Below are positions 45,101-53,899 of a DNA stretch of 64,000 nt, one piece after another. The position numbers were made by a program, and so were the translations under genes. Source of the DNA: Fusibacillus kribbianus (GTDB taxonomy: Bacteria; Bacillota; Clostridia; Lachnospirales; Lachnospiraceae); contig NZ_JASGBQ010000013.1 in NCBI RefSeq assembly GCF_030053595.1, positions 1 to 64,000 on the forward strand, read 5' to 3'. The first letter of the stretch is position 1; every line of letters starts with the position of its first letter. Below the pieces are notes generated by a model. The model was not told where the DNA came from. It ran no database searches and saw nothing but the letters and a program-made list of their open reading frames with translations.

Positions 45101-47098
45101 ATCAAGCAGAGCGAGGCAATCAGCGCCGAAACTGCTAACCCCATCGTCATTGTCAGCGGCCTCTCCCTGGTCCCGAAGGATGACGCCGTGTGGGATGAGA
45201 ATAATTGCCTGACGCTGAAGCACAGCGGCACTATCAGCTATGACATCTACTTGGGAGCCAGCACTCTGTACTCCATGGCAAGCCAGACTTCCTTCCAGGA
45301 GCAGTATGGTATTTATCCGTATACCGAGCCGGAAAATACAGCCCATCCCAGTGGCGGCCATTTTGCCTCCACCTTCCGCACCTTCGAGGATGACTACACG
45401 CTCGACAGTACCATCAAGGACGGCTGGGCCACCTTTAACGGAAACGTCTACTACTTCCAGAACAATGAACCCCTCACTGGCATCCAGAAGCTGCCTGGCT
45501 ATCAGGATGAACACAACGAGTTTTACTATGACCTTGGCGAAGATGGCATCTATACCGGAAAGCTGACTGGGTTGTTTGAGCTGGACGATGAACTGTATTA
45601 TGCGATCAATGGTGTACTTGAATCCGGATGGCGTATCATTCAGACCGACGGCGCGGATTACTACTACTACTTTGACCCGGTGACGGGCAAAGCAGTGGAT
45701 GGCATCCGGACCATCGATGGATACGAATATACGTTTACAGACCACATTCTGACCCGTGGCGCGCTGATCCACAGTGCAGAGGGCACACATTATAAGTGGG
45801 CCGGCGAGTGGGTCATGAACAGCTGGGTGGAGATCGACGGCTGCAAGTATTATGCCGGAAAGCAGCCGTATGGATACTTCGTCACAGATTTGCACCTGAA
45901 GATCCATAAGTATGGAAGCATGACCGAGATGGTCTGCTGCCTGTTTGACAGCAATGGCGTATGGCAGGAAAACTACAGCGGCCTGTATACAGAGGAAAAC
46001 GGCGACACTTATCTGATCGAAAACGGTTATTTGGTAGAGGGAGCCGGCCTGGTTCTGCTGGATGGGGACTACTACTATTTCCGCACCAGTACCAGTACAG
46101 CTGTAAAGGGCAGAACCTACTGGATCACCTTGACCAACGGTCTGCTTCCTGTCGGACAATATGCGTTCGATGAGACCGGCAAGATGATCGATCCTCCGGC
46201 CGTGGATCCCACACCTGATCCTGAACCTGAACCCGAGCCCACCCCCGACCCCGATCCCGATCCGGAAGAGCCGGAGGTCAAGAATGGCATTGTGGAAGAG
46301 GACGGAAGCCTGTACTACTATGTGGATGGCGTGCGGACAGGAGCCGGCTTGATTCAGATCGACGGAGACTACTATTACGCCAAGACTTCCAACGGTGAAC
46401 TCGTCCATGGCCGTACCTACTGGATTACGGTGACCAACGGACTGCTTCCTGCCGGAGAATATGCGTTTGATGAGACCGGCAAGATGATCGATCCTCCGGC
46501 CGTGGATCCCACTCCTGATCCTGACCCTGAACCCGAGCCTACCCCCGACCCCGATCCTGATCCGGAAGAGCCGGAAGTCAGGAACGGCATTGTGGAAGAG
46601 GACGGAAGCTTGTACTACTATGTGGATGGCGTGCGGACAGGAGCCGGCTTGATTCAGATCGACGGAGACTACTATTACGCCAAGACTTCCAACGGTGAAC
46701 TCGTCCATGGCCGTACCTACTGGATTACAGTGACCAACGGCCTGCTTCCTGCCGGAGAATATGCGTTTGATGAGACCGGCAAGATGATCGATCCTCCGGC
46801 CGTGGATCCCACTCCTGATCCTGACCCTGAACCCGAGCCTACCCCCGACCCCGATCCCGATCCGGAAGAGCCGGAGGTCAAGAATGGCATTGTGGAAGAG
46901 GACGGAAGCCTGTACTACTATGTGGATGGCGTGCGGACAGGCGCCGGTCTGATTCAGATTGACGGAGACTACTACTACGCCAAGACTTCCAACGGCGAAA
47001 TCGTCCACGGCCGCACTTATTGGATCACGGTAACAAATGGCTATCCCCTCGAATCCAAGCAGTACACCTTCGACGAAACCGGCAAGATTGTCTTCTGA
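42128..47098 (+). CDS. Giant surface protein with phosphodiester glycosidase domain and wall-binding repeats
   Basis: A 1656-aa secreted protein. It has a signal peptide (ends VYAEE), an acidic linker, and a helical domain of unknown type (about 85-385). A phosphodiester glycosidase (NAGPA) domain follows at about 395-665, with GVNADFYN, SRTCVGITGDGKVVMMVLDGR and AINLDGGGSTTF. Ig-like and other beta domains run to about 1090. An aromatic-rich repeat anchor covers residues 1095-1656 (WATFNGNVYYFQ, DGDYYYAKTS, GRTYWITVTNG), with Asp/Pro/Glu linkers. NAGPA enzymes split a sugar from a sugar-phosphate diester. The ATG at 42128 follows ACGAGGAGG. The end holds exact 300-base tandem repeats. Confidence 0.85.
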   Translation: MRKRTTCRFASALLAVVLFLSTLSPITVYAEESAQKSEPAAFDEADSDAAANSDDLGEDADTKGGGEEEDTPAEPLDTPELSPVADYATFLADLKQLENYALEYAQSNPSEYSTALVINFIRTGVERYTSSTWATLAGTENTAFTEYVAQQDVANGTTASALKDLEQLTLPNGNLVDLGHMFGTLDITCYATVQGMTAEAIQARADMGGWAGDTADMMYCAENVDIPDKVDTSETDVDILANAIREKYLGADYATLNSVDHSFTSTDVYGDMDAFYVASKLGSGDSISSILEGYFTSSLSDESRAAYFLQNRLGNVQTKAGIRKAVLDAYTSNTLIGALEGSYELLDLENHDTLQTACCYAFADYLFELAGDENGTDPDPTPEPDPEPEPDTPENGYYTVFSNTTSTIAPGVTQDITYALTADSKQIVFYTATIDVSREDISIYANYNNNDGSAWAMARVSDQMAAAQARHSDPADPDNYIENYNAVLGVNADFYNMSTGVPSGALVMEGVEYHGVGSENFFGILKDGTPIIGSSSDYTTYKDQIQEAVGGSVFLVKDGKIAVSTNADYYNSRASRTCVGITGDGKVVMMVLDGRQEPFSAGGSAEEIAQIMLEAGCTVAINLDGGGSTTFAAKQEGSDEVTVVNRPSDGYERSVSSSLLVVSTAQTTNTFDHALITTDTDYLTVGSSLALTVSGVSSTGNAAELPENTQWVVVDSTVGSVENDTFTAAQTGSTEIQLTVDGVVVGTKTLNVVLPDALLFTCSSIDAVYGEAVDLPIAATYNGNAVTINPADIVFELSNSAAGTIADFQFTGDAASGIRNVKVTAMIAKDYSIQATMSLALYSADEAKFDFDAAMFGDRTLAWNREVSNATRVSTTEDDVTTDTYYINKADLPMVTEYTFALDMQKVEVPEQLIPLLSMVAGGDLDNVTAWDILLQLAERVSSKTNVQVQINFDKNVTVDYSNLQVVNDYFTLTNAELDEESNTLTISINWIKQSEAISAETANPIVIVSGLSLVPKDDAVWDENNCLTLKHSGTISYDIYLGASTLYSMASQTSFQEQYGIYPYTEPENTAHPSGGHFASTFRTFEDDYTLDSTIKDGWATFNGNVYYFQNNEPLTGIQKLPGYQDEHNEFYYDLGEDGIYTGKLTGLFELDDELYYAINGVLESGWRIIQTDGADYYYYFDPVTGKAVDGIRTIDGYEYTFTDHILTRGALIHSAEGTHYKWAGEWVMNSWVEIDGCKYYAGKQPYGYFVTDLHLKIHKYGSMTEMVCCLFDSNGVWQENYSGLYTEENGDTYLIENGYLVEGAGLVLLDGDYYYFRTSTSTAVKGRTYWITLTNGLLPVGQYAFDETGKMIDPPAVDPTPDPEPEPEPTPDPDPDPEEPEVKNGIVEEDGSLYYYVDGVRTGAGLIQIDGDYYYAKTSNGELVHGRTYWITVTNGLLPAGEYAFDETGKMIDPPAVDPTPDPDPEPEPTPDPDPDPEEPEVRNGIVEEDGSLYYYVDGVRTGAGLIQIDGDYYYAKTSNGELVHGRTYWITVTNGLLPAGEYAFDETGKMIDPPAVDPTPDPDPEPEPTPDPDPDPEEPEVKNGIVEEDGSLYYYVDGVRTGAGLIQIDGDYYYAKTSNGEIVHGRTYWITVTNGYPLESKQYTFDETGKIVF
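46190..47050 (+). repeat. Tandem 300-base repeats in the anchor region
   Basis: Three near-identical units of exactly 300 bases (100 codons), for example GATCGATCCTCCGGCCGTGG recurring at about 46187, 46487 and 46787. Only scattered, mostly silent changes separate them; the third unit diverges after 47036. Each unit codes for one Asp/Pro/Glu linker plus one aromatic anchor repeat. Confidence 0.9.
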
Positions 47099-47262
47099 AT
47101 CAGCGCGTTTCCACGGATGGTAATTAAACCGGGCGGCCCGGCACGAAATTGGCTTGGGCCGCCCAGGGAGAAATGAGTTTACCCAGCGAAGGAGACGAAA
47201 TCTCTGTTATCTCTGCCGGTGTATAGAGGAAAGCGACCGGGCCGGAAGAAGGTGAGGAAACA
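47099..47262 (+). other. Intergenic stretch with a perfect 9-bp hairpin
   Basis: 164 bases between the two surface-protein blocks. GGGCGGCCC (47131-47139) and GGGCCGCCC (47155-47163) pair perfectly, without a T-run. A 17-codon frame with a weak site (47173-47226) is visible but not supported as a gene. Confidence 0.45.
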
Positions 47263-47949
47263 TTGAATGAAATTCTGCCATGGGGGAAGGAACATGCGCT
47301 CTTTCTGCTCCTGTTTTTTGCCACGGCTGTGTGCTGTGTCTGGCTCTCAATGGTGCGGAAGCGGCTGAAAATGCCATTGTATGCCGTCTTTCCCGTAGCT
47401 GTGCTGCATACCCTGATCGGTGTACTCAGTGTGAAGATCTTTGCCTTCCTGGAGACTGGCTTTAATCCGAACAGTCTGGGGAACATGAGTCTGTTCGGCG
47501 GTGTGTTCTTTATGCCACTGGTCTATTGGGCCGGTGCGAAGCTGACGAAGCGGAACCTGGGGCTGGTGTGTGATCTGCTTACGCCGTGCATGATCTTCAC
47601 GGTCATGTGTGCACGGGTCAACTGCATTTTGTCCGGCTGCTGCTTTGGCCTGCCAATCCCCGGTATGAACGGTTTGCGATGGCCGACCAGGGAAGCGGAA
47701 CTGGTGTTCTACCTGGTGTTGCTGGTCCTGCTGGTTCGGAAGGTTTGGTGCGGCCAGACCCACGGGGAGATTTATCCACTCTATATGGCGTCCTACGGCG
47801 CGTTCCGGTTTGTTGTGGAGTTTTTTCGCCATCAGGAATACAGCCTGGGAATTTTCCACCTTTCTCACCTCTGGGCCGCGGTTTCCTTCGCCATCGGCCT
47901 GAGTATTTACGTTGAACTTCAAGCAAAAGGAAAAAAAGTTAGGAGATGA
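47263..47949 (+). CDS. Lgt-like (prolipoprotein diacylglyceryl transferase family) membrane protein
   Basis: A 228-aa protein with about seven helices. Lgt features are NMSLFGGVFFMPLVYW, the ARVNCILSGCCFGLP loop, WPTREAELVFYLV and a YGAFRFVVEFFR ending. The loop is the Cys-rich GCCFG type, not the GRxGNFxNGE of housekeeping Lgt, so it belongs to a divergent branch and may use another acceptor. A TTG start follows AAGGTGAGG. It sits between two giant secreted proteins and abuts the second, and the nearby lipoprotein could be a client. Confidence 0.75.
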   Translation: MNEILPWGKEHALFLLLFFATAVCCVWLSMVRKRLKMPLYAVFPVAVLHTLIGVLSVKIFAFLETGFNPNSLGNMSLFGGVFFMPLVYWAGAKLTKRNLGLVCDLLTPCMIFTVMCARVNCILSGCCFGLPIPGMNGLRWPTREAELVFYLVLLVLLVRKVWCGQTHGEIYPLYMASYGAFRFVVEFFRHQEYSLGIFHLSHLWAAVSFAIGLSIYVELQAKGKKVRR

Positions 47950-50900
47950 ATGGCCATGATAAAAAGAGTATTGAAACGGCTGACTGCCATGCTGCTCGCC
48001 TTTGTGCTGCTCTTTACGCTGTTCCCGAATCTTTCTTTAACGGCCTATGCGGCCGATACGGCACTTAGCGGACTCAGCGATGAGAACATCGGCTTGACCA
48101 CAGACAAAAGTGACGCGTGGAGCGCAACCGGAACAACAATTACCGGTTCTGTTAAGGGTACAAGCGGTACCTGTTCCAGCAGCAGCTCGGAGTCCACGCT
48201 TACCATTACAAACAATAAAACCGTCCCCGCCATTCTGTCTTTTTCCTACAAGATAACACAGAATGACAACAGCGGCACCATCCAGGTAGCTGGCACCAGT
48301 GTGACTGCCGATGGAACGTACAGCGGAGAGCTTGCGGCAGGTGCTTCGATCAAGGTTTATCTGAAATCCGCTGCCGGTGCATACACCACGGCAGTGGAAC
48401 TCAGCGGGATCTCCCTGATCGCCAACGTGCAGGCCACCACCACGTTCCAGCCTGCGGAAAACGGCAGCTATACGGTGGACGGCGTGGAGATCACAGAAGA
48501 AACCACCAAAACACAGCAGTCCACTGTGGCCTATAGCCTGGCCGCTAAGCCTGCTTCCGGCTACAAGTTCATCGGCTGGTACAGCGTGACGGAGGGAAAA
48601 TACCTGTCCTCGGATACGTCTGCCACGATGTATTTTGACATCGACCAGACAGTCACGGCTGTGTTTACCGAGGAAGCAAATCCCGTTTTTGACGTCAGCG
48701 GCGCGAAGTTTACCGACTTGAATGAGGCCAACGAATACGCCGTGACGAACAGCTTGAGCAAGATCGTCCTCGTATCTGACGGTACGCTGAACAGCGGCAG
48801 CTACACCATTTCCAGTGGCGTTACCCTTTTGATTCCCTTTGACAGCGCCTACACCTGCTATACGACCACCCCTGCAAATACGGGCAATGTCTGGACAGCA
48901 CCCTCGGTCTATAAGACCCTGACCATGGCGGAGGGCGCTTCCATCACGGTGGAGGGCGCCATCAGCGTCAGCGCAAAACATTATGCCTACGGTCAAACAG
49001 GCGCAGGCGCACCTTGCGGGAAATACGGCTACATCTATATGAACAGCGGAAGCAGCATCACCGTCAACAGCGGCGGCGGGCTGTATGTCTACGGCTATGT
49101 GTCCGGCGACGGTACGGTGACGGCGAAATCCGGCGCGACTGTATACGAGAATATGCAGATCTGCGATTTCCGCGGCGGCAGCGCCACTTCCGGCATGAAT
49201 AACAATGCCCAGAAGATCTTCCCGCTGAACCAGTATTTTATTCAAAACATTGAAGCAAAGCTGATTTTGGAATCCGGCGCGGATGAGTATATCTACACCT
49301 CCATTTATGCCGCCAGCGCTGCCACCTCTACAGCTGTGCATTTCATCGGCAATAAGGGCGCCATGTTCTCGGTCGAGGAAGGCGGATATTTTACAAAGCA
49401 ATACCTCCCAGCCAAGGACAGACTGGAGATCAATGTTTCTGGAAATGCGAAGATCAACAATCTGACCCTGACGGTCATGGGGATCACGGTGAGTTCCAGC
49501 AACTATGTTCTGCCCATCACGAACTGCATGACATTGAACGTTCTTTCCGGTACAACGCAGATCACCCAGGATGTGGCTCTGCTGGCCGGCGTTCAGGTGA
49601 ATGTTGCAGACGGTGCAACAGTGCAGGTGAATGAAGGCGCATCCCTGTATGTGTATGACCACGATGAGTGGACCCAAGCAAACTATGCGTCCAACGCCAA
49701 GTTCAAGACGGTGCTTTACTCCCCCACCAGAACCTATACCCGCACGGCAAATGATCTGATCGACGCCCGCATTGATATCAACGGCACTTTACAGTCCGAT
49801 GGCTATGTCTACACGACCGCAGGCGGCGCGGATATTACCAGCAGCGAGGGAACCGGCAAGTTTATTTTGACCAATGGTGCCGGGACGGAAACCGTGACGT
49901 ATATGTATAAAGACTATACGACCACCTATGACGAGATTCCCATCACCTCGGCCAAGCTCCACAACGGCAGCCAGGATGTCGGTACCGAGGAAGCGTACAC
50001 CCTCACCGACGGAGCCGCTGCGGGCAGCACCTACTTCTGGAATAGCGACGACAGCAAGTGGAAGCTGGAGGGCGAGACGGAAACCATCACGATCACCTTT
50101 GACGCCAACGGTGGCGAGGGAAGCATGGATGCCCAGACCGTCCCCGCTTCCGCCGACACAGCCCTGACAGCCAATACCTTCGCCCGTACCGGCTATGACT
50201 TCACCGGCTGGAACACAGTGGCGGACGGCACCGGCACAGCTTATGACAATCAAGCCATCGTGAATCTGACCGAGAATCTGACGCTGTATGCCCAGTGGCA
50301 GGCCAACACCTATACGGTCACCTGGGTAGACGAGGACGGTACCGAACTGGAGAAGGACGAGAATGTACCCTATGGCACCACGCCCGAGTACAACGGCGAA
50401 ACGCCCACCAAGGAGGGCGATGCCCAGTATACTTACATCTTCAACGGTTGGACACCCGAAGTTTCCGCTGTTACCGGTGATGTGACCTACAAGGCAGTCT
50501 ATCAGCAGACAGTAAACCAGTACACCATCACCTGGAAGAACTGGGATGGCACAGAGTTGAAAATTGAGCAGGTGGCCTATGGTGAAGTTCCTGCCTATAC
50601 CGGCGAGACGCCCACCCGTGCCGGCGATGCAGAGCATACCTACACCTTCAGCGGCTGGACACCTGAGATTCAGCCTGTCACTGGTGAAGCGGAGTACACC
50701 GCCGTGTTCACCGATACCATCAACACCTACACGGTTATCTGGAAGAACTGGGACGGCACCGTGCTGGAGACGGACGAAGATGTGGAATACGGCACCACGC
50801 CCGAGTATAACGGCGAGACACCCACCAAGACCGGCGACGCCCAATACAGCTACACCTTCAAGGGCTGGTCTCCTGCAGTGGATACCGTTACCGGCAACAT

Positions 50901-52974
50901 TACCTATACAGCTGTCTTTGAAGAGACGATAAACCAGTACACCATCACCTGGAAGAACTGGGATGACACCCTATTGAAGACAGAGCAGGTGCCTTACGGC
51001 AATACGCCTGTCTATTCCGGTGAGACACCCACCAAGGTGGGCAATGCCCAGTACAGCTATACCTTTACGGGCTGGACGCCGGAGATTACCGTTGTGACCG
51101 GCAACGCGGAATACACGGCGCAGTTCCAGGAGAATGTAAATACCTACACAGTCACCTGGCAGAATACCGATGGCACGGTCCTGGAAACGGACGAAAACGT
51201 GGCCTACGGCACTGTGCCTACCTATGACGGCGAAACGCCCACCAAGGCAGCTGACGCCCAGTATACCTACGCTTTCAAGGGCTGGCACCCGGAGATCACC
51301 GCTGTGACCGGCAATGTGACCTACACCGCCGAATTCACCTCCACGGTCAACACCTACACAGTCACCTGGCAGAATGCCGACGGCACGGTCCTGGAGACCG
51401 ACGAGAACGTGGAATACGGTACCGTCCCCACCTATGACGGCGAGATGCCCACCAAGGCAGATGACGAAGACTATTCCTACACCTTCAGCGGCTGGACGCC
51501 GGAAGTCAGCTCTGTGACCGGAAATGTGACCTATCAGGCCACCTTTACTGCTACACTGCTGGTTAAGCACACCGTCACCTTCAACGCCAACGGCGGCGAG
51601 GGCAGCATGGAGCCGCAGGTATTCATTCAGGGTAGAGACACCAAGCTGACTGCCAATACCTTCACCCGCGAGAACTACAAGTTCACCGGCTGGAACACCG
51701 CAGAGGACGGCTCCGGTGCATACTATGCGGACGAGGGTGCGATCATCAACCTGACGGAGGATCTGACGCTGTATGCCCAGTGGCAGATTTGGAACGGCTG
51801 GTACACCGATACAATCGGAACCACCTACTATGTGGAGGGCGAGCAGCCTTACTATAGCCAGTGGGCAATTATTGACGGAAGCACCTACTATTTCAATGAG
51901 CAGGGCTACATCGTCAAGGGCCTGTACAAGACCACTTCTCAGGACGGAAGCCATGAGGCGACCTTTGTATTTGACAGCAGCACCGGCGTGTTCCTGAGCG
52001 ATAAGTCCGGCCTGCATGATGTGGGCACGGATACCTACTGGATTCAGAACGGCGAGGTAGTTGAGTACGCCGGCCTGATCAGGATCGTCAAGGATGATGG
52101 TGTAATCAATTACTACTACTTCGGAGAAGATTCTAAGGCCTGCAAGGCTACGGCAGAAAAGAACCAGTATCTCGTTGAGAAGACCAACGGACTGGCGCTG
52201 CCCGGCGGAATCAATTATACCTTCGGTGAAGACGGCGTCATTGCACACTTTGCGGACACCTCCATCAACGGAATCTATTTCGATGAAAGCTCCTCCAATT
52301 ATTACTATTGCATTGACGGTGTTATTATTGCCAACGGCTTGATGCTGATCGACGGTTCTTACTATTACGCAAGAACCTCCTCCGGAGCCTTTGTGTGTGG
52401 CTGCAGCTACTGGATCACAAAGACAAACGGCCTGCTGGACGAGGGAATCTATCAATTCGATGAGACGGGCAAGATCGTCTTCCCGGAGGAAACCGAAACG
52501 AAGAATGGCATCGTGGAGGAAAACGGCAGCCTGTACTACTATGAGAAGGGCGTTCTGACCGGCGCGGGCCTGATCCAGATCGGCGATGACTACTACTATG
52601 TCAGGACGTCCACCGGCGAGGTAGTACATGGCAGAACCTACTGGATTACACAGACAAACGGTTTGCCGATAGAAGCTGGTCAGTATCAATTCGCGGATGA
52701 CGGCAAAATGATCCTGCCCGAGACGGAGCCTGAGGAACCAGAAGATCCGGAAGTAAAGAACGGCATCGTAGCAGAGGACGGCAGCTTGTACTACTATGTG
52801 AATGGCGTGCGGACGGGAGCTGGCCTGATCCAGATCGGGGACGACTACTACTATGTCCGAACCTCCACCGGCGAGGTGATCCATGGCAGAAGCTATTGGA
52901 TCACCGTGACCAACGGCCTGCCGGTAGAAGCCGGTCAGTATGCGTTTGCCGAGGACGGCAAGATGATTCGATAA
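47950..52974 (+). CDS. Giant surface protein with InlB/Flg_new-type repeats and wall-binding repeats
   Basis: A 1674-aa secreted protein with no catalytic domain recognised. A signal peptide (ends TAYAAD) is followed by a long beta-rich region to about residue 715, with beta-helix-like stretches (SSGVTLLIPFDS, GSSITVNSGGGLYVYG). Two Listeria-Bacteroides (Flg_new) repeats with TFDANGGEGSM and TGWNT bracket six related ~70-residue repeats. The C-terminal ~390 residues are the same aromatic anchor module as in the protein at 42128-47098 (DGSLYYYVNGVRTGAGLIQI). Adhesin or stalk is the likely role. The start follows TAGGAGATGA. Confidence 0.82.
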   Translation: MAMIKRVLKRLTAMLLAFVLLFTLFPNLSLTAYAADTALSGLSDENIGLTTDKSDAWSATGTTITGSVKGTSGTCSSSSSESTLTITNNKTVPAILSFSYKITQNDNSGTIQVAGTSVTADGTYSGELAAGASIKVYLKSAAGAYTTAVELSGISLIANVQATTTFQPAENGSYTVDGVEITEETTKTQQSTVAYSLAAKPASGYKFIGWYSVTEGKYLSSDTSATMYFDIDQTVTAVFTEEANPVFDVSGAKFTDLNEANEYAVTNSLSKIVLVSDGTLNSGSYTISSGVTLLIPFDSAYTCYTTTPANTGNVWTAPSVYKTLTMAEGASITVEGAISVSAKHYAYGQTGAGAPCGKYGYIYMNSGSSITVNSGGGLYVYGYVSGDGTVTAKSGATVYENMQICDFRGGSATSGMNNNAQKIFPLNQYFIQNIEAKLILESGADEYIYTSIYAASAATSTAVHFIGNKGAMFSVEEGGYFTKQYLPAKDRLEINVSGNAKINNLTLTVMGITVSSSNYVLPITNCMTLNVLSGTTQITQDVALLAGVQVNVADGATVQVNEGASLYVYDHDEWTQANYASNAKFKTVLYSPTRTYTRTANDLIDARIDINGTLQSDGYVYTTAGGADITSSEGTGKFILTNGAGTETVTYMYKDYTTTYDEIPITSAKLHNGSQDVGTEEAYTLTDGAAAGSTYFWNSDDSKWKLEGETETITITFDANGGEGSMDAQTVPASADTALTANTFARTGYDFTGWNTVADGTGTAYDNQAIVNLTENLTLYAQWQANTYTVTWVDEDGTELEKDENVPYGTTPEYNGETPTKEGDAQYTYIFNGWTPEVSAVTGDVTYKAVYQQTVNQYTITWKNWDGTELKIEQVAYGEVPAYTGETPTRAGDAEHTYTFSGWTPEIQPVTGEAEYTAVFTDTINTYTVIWKNWDGTVLETDEDVEYGTTPEYNGETPTKTGDAQYSYTFKGWSPAVDTVTGNITYTAVFEETINQYTITWKNWDDTLLKTEQVPYGNTPVYSGETPTKVGNAQYSYTFTGWTPEITVVTGNAEYTAQFQENVNTYTVTWQNTDGTVLETDENVAYGTVPTYDGETPTKAADAQYTYAFKGWHPEITAVTGNVTYTAEFTSTVNTYTVTWQNADGTVLETDENVEYGTVPTYDGEMPTKADDEDYSYTFSGWTPEVSSVTGNVTYQATFTATLLVKHTVTFNANGGEGSMEPQVFIQGRDTKLTANTFTRENYKFTGWNTAEDGSGAYYADEGAIINLTEDLTLYAQWQIWNGWYTDTIGTTYYVEGEQPYYSQWAIIDGSTYYFNEQGYIVKGLYKTTSQDGSHEATFVFDSSTGVFLSDKSGLHDVGTDTYWIQNGEVVEYAGLIRIVKDDGVINYYYFGEDSKACKATAEKNQYLVEKTNGLALPGGINYTFGEDGVIAHFADTSINGIYFDESSSNYYYCIDGVIIANGLMLIDGSYYYARTSSGAFVCGCSYWITKTNGLLDEGIYQFDETGKIVFPEETETKNGIVEENGSLYYYEKGVLTGAGLIQIGDDYYYVRTSTGEVVHGRTYWITQTNGLPIEAGQYQFADDGKMILPETEPEEPEDPEVKNGIVAEDGSLYYYVNGVRTGAGLIQIGDDYYYVRTSTGEVIHGRSYWITVTNGLPVEAGQYAFAEDGKMIR
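50305..51562 (+). repeat. Six tandem ~70-codon repeats
   Basis: Units begin N(T/Q)YT(V/I)(T/I)W and end GNVTYTAxF-like. Copies 2 and 4 share NQYTITWKNWD, copies 3, 5 and 6 share NTYTVxW with GTVLETDE. The alternation suggests duplication of pairs. They are less alike at DNA level than the 300-base repeats of the neighbour gene. Confidence 0.85.
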
Positions 52975-52981
52975 GGAACAG

Positions 52982-53026
52982 ACGCGTACCTGGTGCGCAT
53001 TCTGCGCACCAGGTTATGCGTTTCTT
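52982..53026 (+). terminator. Strong intercistronic hairpin after the second giant protein
   Basis: ACCTGGTGCGCA (52988-52999) and TGCGCACCAGGT (53003-53014) form a perfect 12-bp stem with a 3-base loop, followed by TATGCGTTTCTT. The T-run is weak, so partial termination or mRNA end protection is likelier than a full stop, given that the operon continues. Confidence 0.6.
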
Positions 53027-53050
53027 ATTGAGCTGTGTGAAAAGGGGCGA

Positions 53051-53899
53051 ATGATGAGCGAATGTAAGAATATTGAGATTCTCTGCGCAACCATGCATCA
53101 GTACGACTTTTCAAAACATGATACCATGAACATTCATGATTGTGATGTTGTATTCGCAAATCAGGCTGACAAGTTTTCCTATCAGGAGATGAAGGTCGGA
53201 TCTAATTCCGTGAAGATGCTGACCACAGCCACAAGAGGAGTGGGAAAAAACCGCAACCTGGCGCTGGCATTGGCATCAGGTGAGGTCCTGCTGTTTGCGG
53301 ATGACGATCTGACATATGAGACCGATATGCCCCGGATGATTAGCGCGGGATTTCAGCGCTTCCCCGATGCAGATATGATCGTATTTGGCACAAGATATAC
53401 GAAAAACGGGAATGTATATAAATGCCGAAAGCCTAAAGCCGGAAAGCTTCCTTTTTTCAGAGCCCTTCGCTATGGCACATGTGCGTTGGCTGTCCGCCGC
53501 AGTTCTGTCCTGAAGCACGATCTGCACTTCACAGAGTTATTCGGCGGAGGATGCCGGTATTCTTATGGAGAGGATACTGATTTTATTGTTCAGTGCTTTC
53601 GCAGGCATTTGAGGATTTATTCTTACAGTGAAGTGATTGCGGCCACTAGCAAGGATTCGTCGACCTGCTTTTCCGGCTACGGTGAAAAATTCTTTTTCGA
53701 TAAGGGCGCCCTGGCAAGACATTCGTTAGGGCTGGCCGCTGTTCCTTATATGGTACACATGGCTCGGAAGGATTTGGAATCCGATCTGAGCTTTTGGAAG
53801 AAAATATGGCTTTTATGGAGCGGGTACAGGAGCTTTCCTGATCTGATCTCCTATGTGGAATGGTCATCAAAGCATGAAGAAAATCATCATTGTCAATAA
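53051..53899 (+). CDS. Glycosyltransferase family 2-like protein
   Basis: A 282-aa enzyme with a GT-A-like fold. TTATRGVGKNRNLALALASG and LLFADDDLTYE contain the metal-binding aspartates, and RRSSVLKHDLHFTELFGGG followed by GEDTDFIVQCFR matches the acceptor-side region of GT2 enzymes. The N-terminus is atypical (EILCATMHQYDFSKHD) and lacks the usual SVIxPxYN start. An ATG-ATG start follows AAAGGGGCG. It overlaps the next gene by 26 bases. Confidence 0.8.
   Translation: MMSECKNIEILCATMHQYDFSKHDTMNIHDCDVVFANQADKFSYQEMKVGSNSVKMLTTATRGVGKNRNLALALASGEVLLFADDDLTYETDMPRMISAGFQRFPDADMIVFGTRYTKNGNVYKCRKPKAGKLPFFRALRYGTCALAVRRSSVLKHDLHFTELFGGGCRYSYGEDTDFIVQCFRRHLRIYSYSEVIAATSKDSSTCFSGYGEKFFFDKGALARHSLGLAAVPYMVHMARKDLESDLSFWKKIWLLWSGYRSFPDLISYVEWSSKHEENHHCQ

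Noticed and set aside
42431-47008. A 1525-codon open frame on the minus strand across the first giant surface protein
   Set aside because: It mirrors the plus-strand gene, which has signal peptide, known domains and RBS; the antisense product shows no family features and no start site. It arises from codon bias and internal repeats.
46190-47050. CRISPR-like array
   Set aside because: The 300-base period is coding, in frame, and lacks short repeats with unique spacers; no cas genes are present.
47173-47226. A 17-codon small peptide gene before the Lgt-like gene
   Set aside because: Weak ribosome binding site, no conservation evidence and no recognisable feature.
48037-52884. Long minus-strand frames opposite the second giant surface protein
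   Set aside because: Same reason: shadows of a repetitive, GC-biased coding strand.
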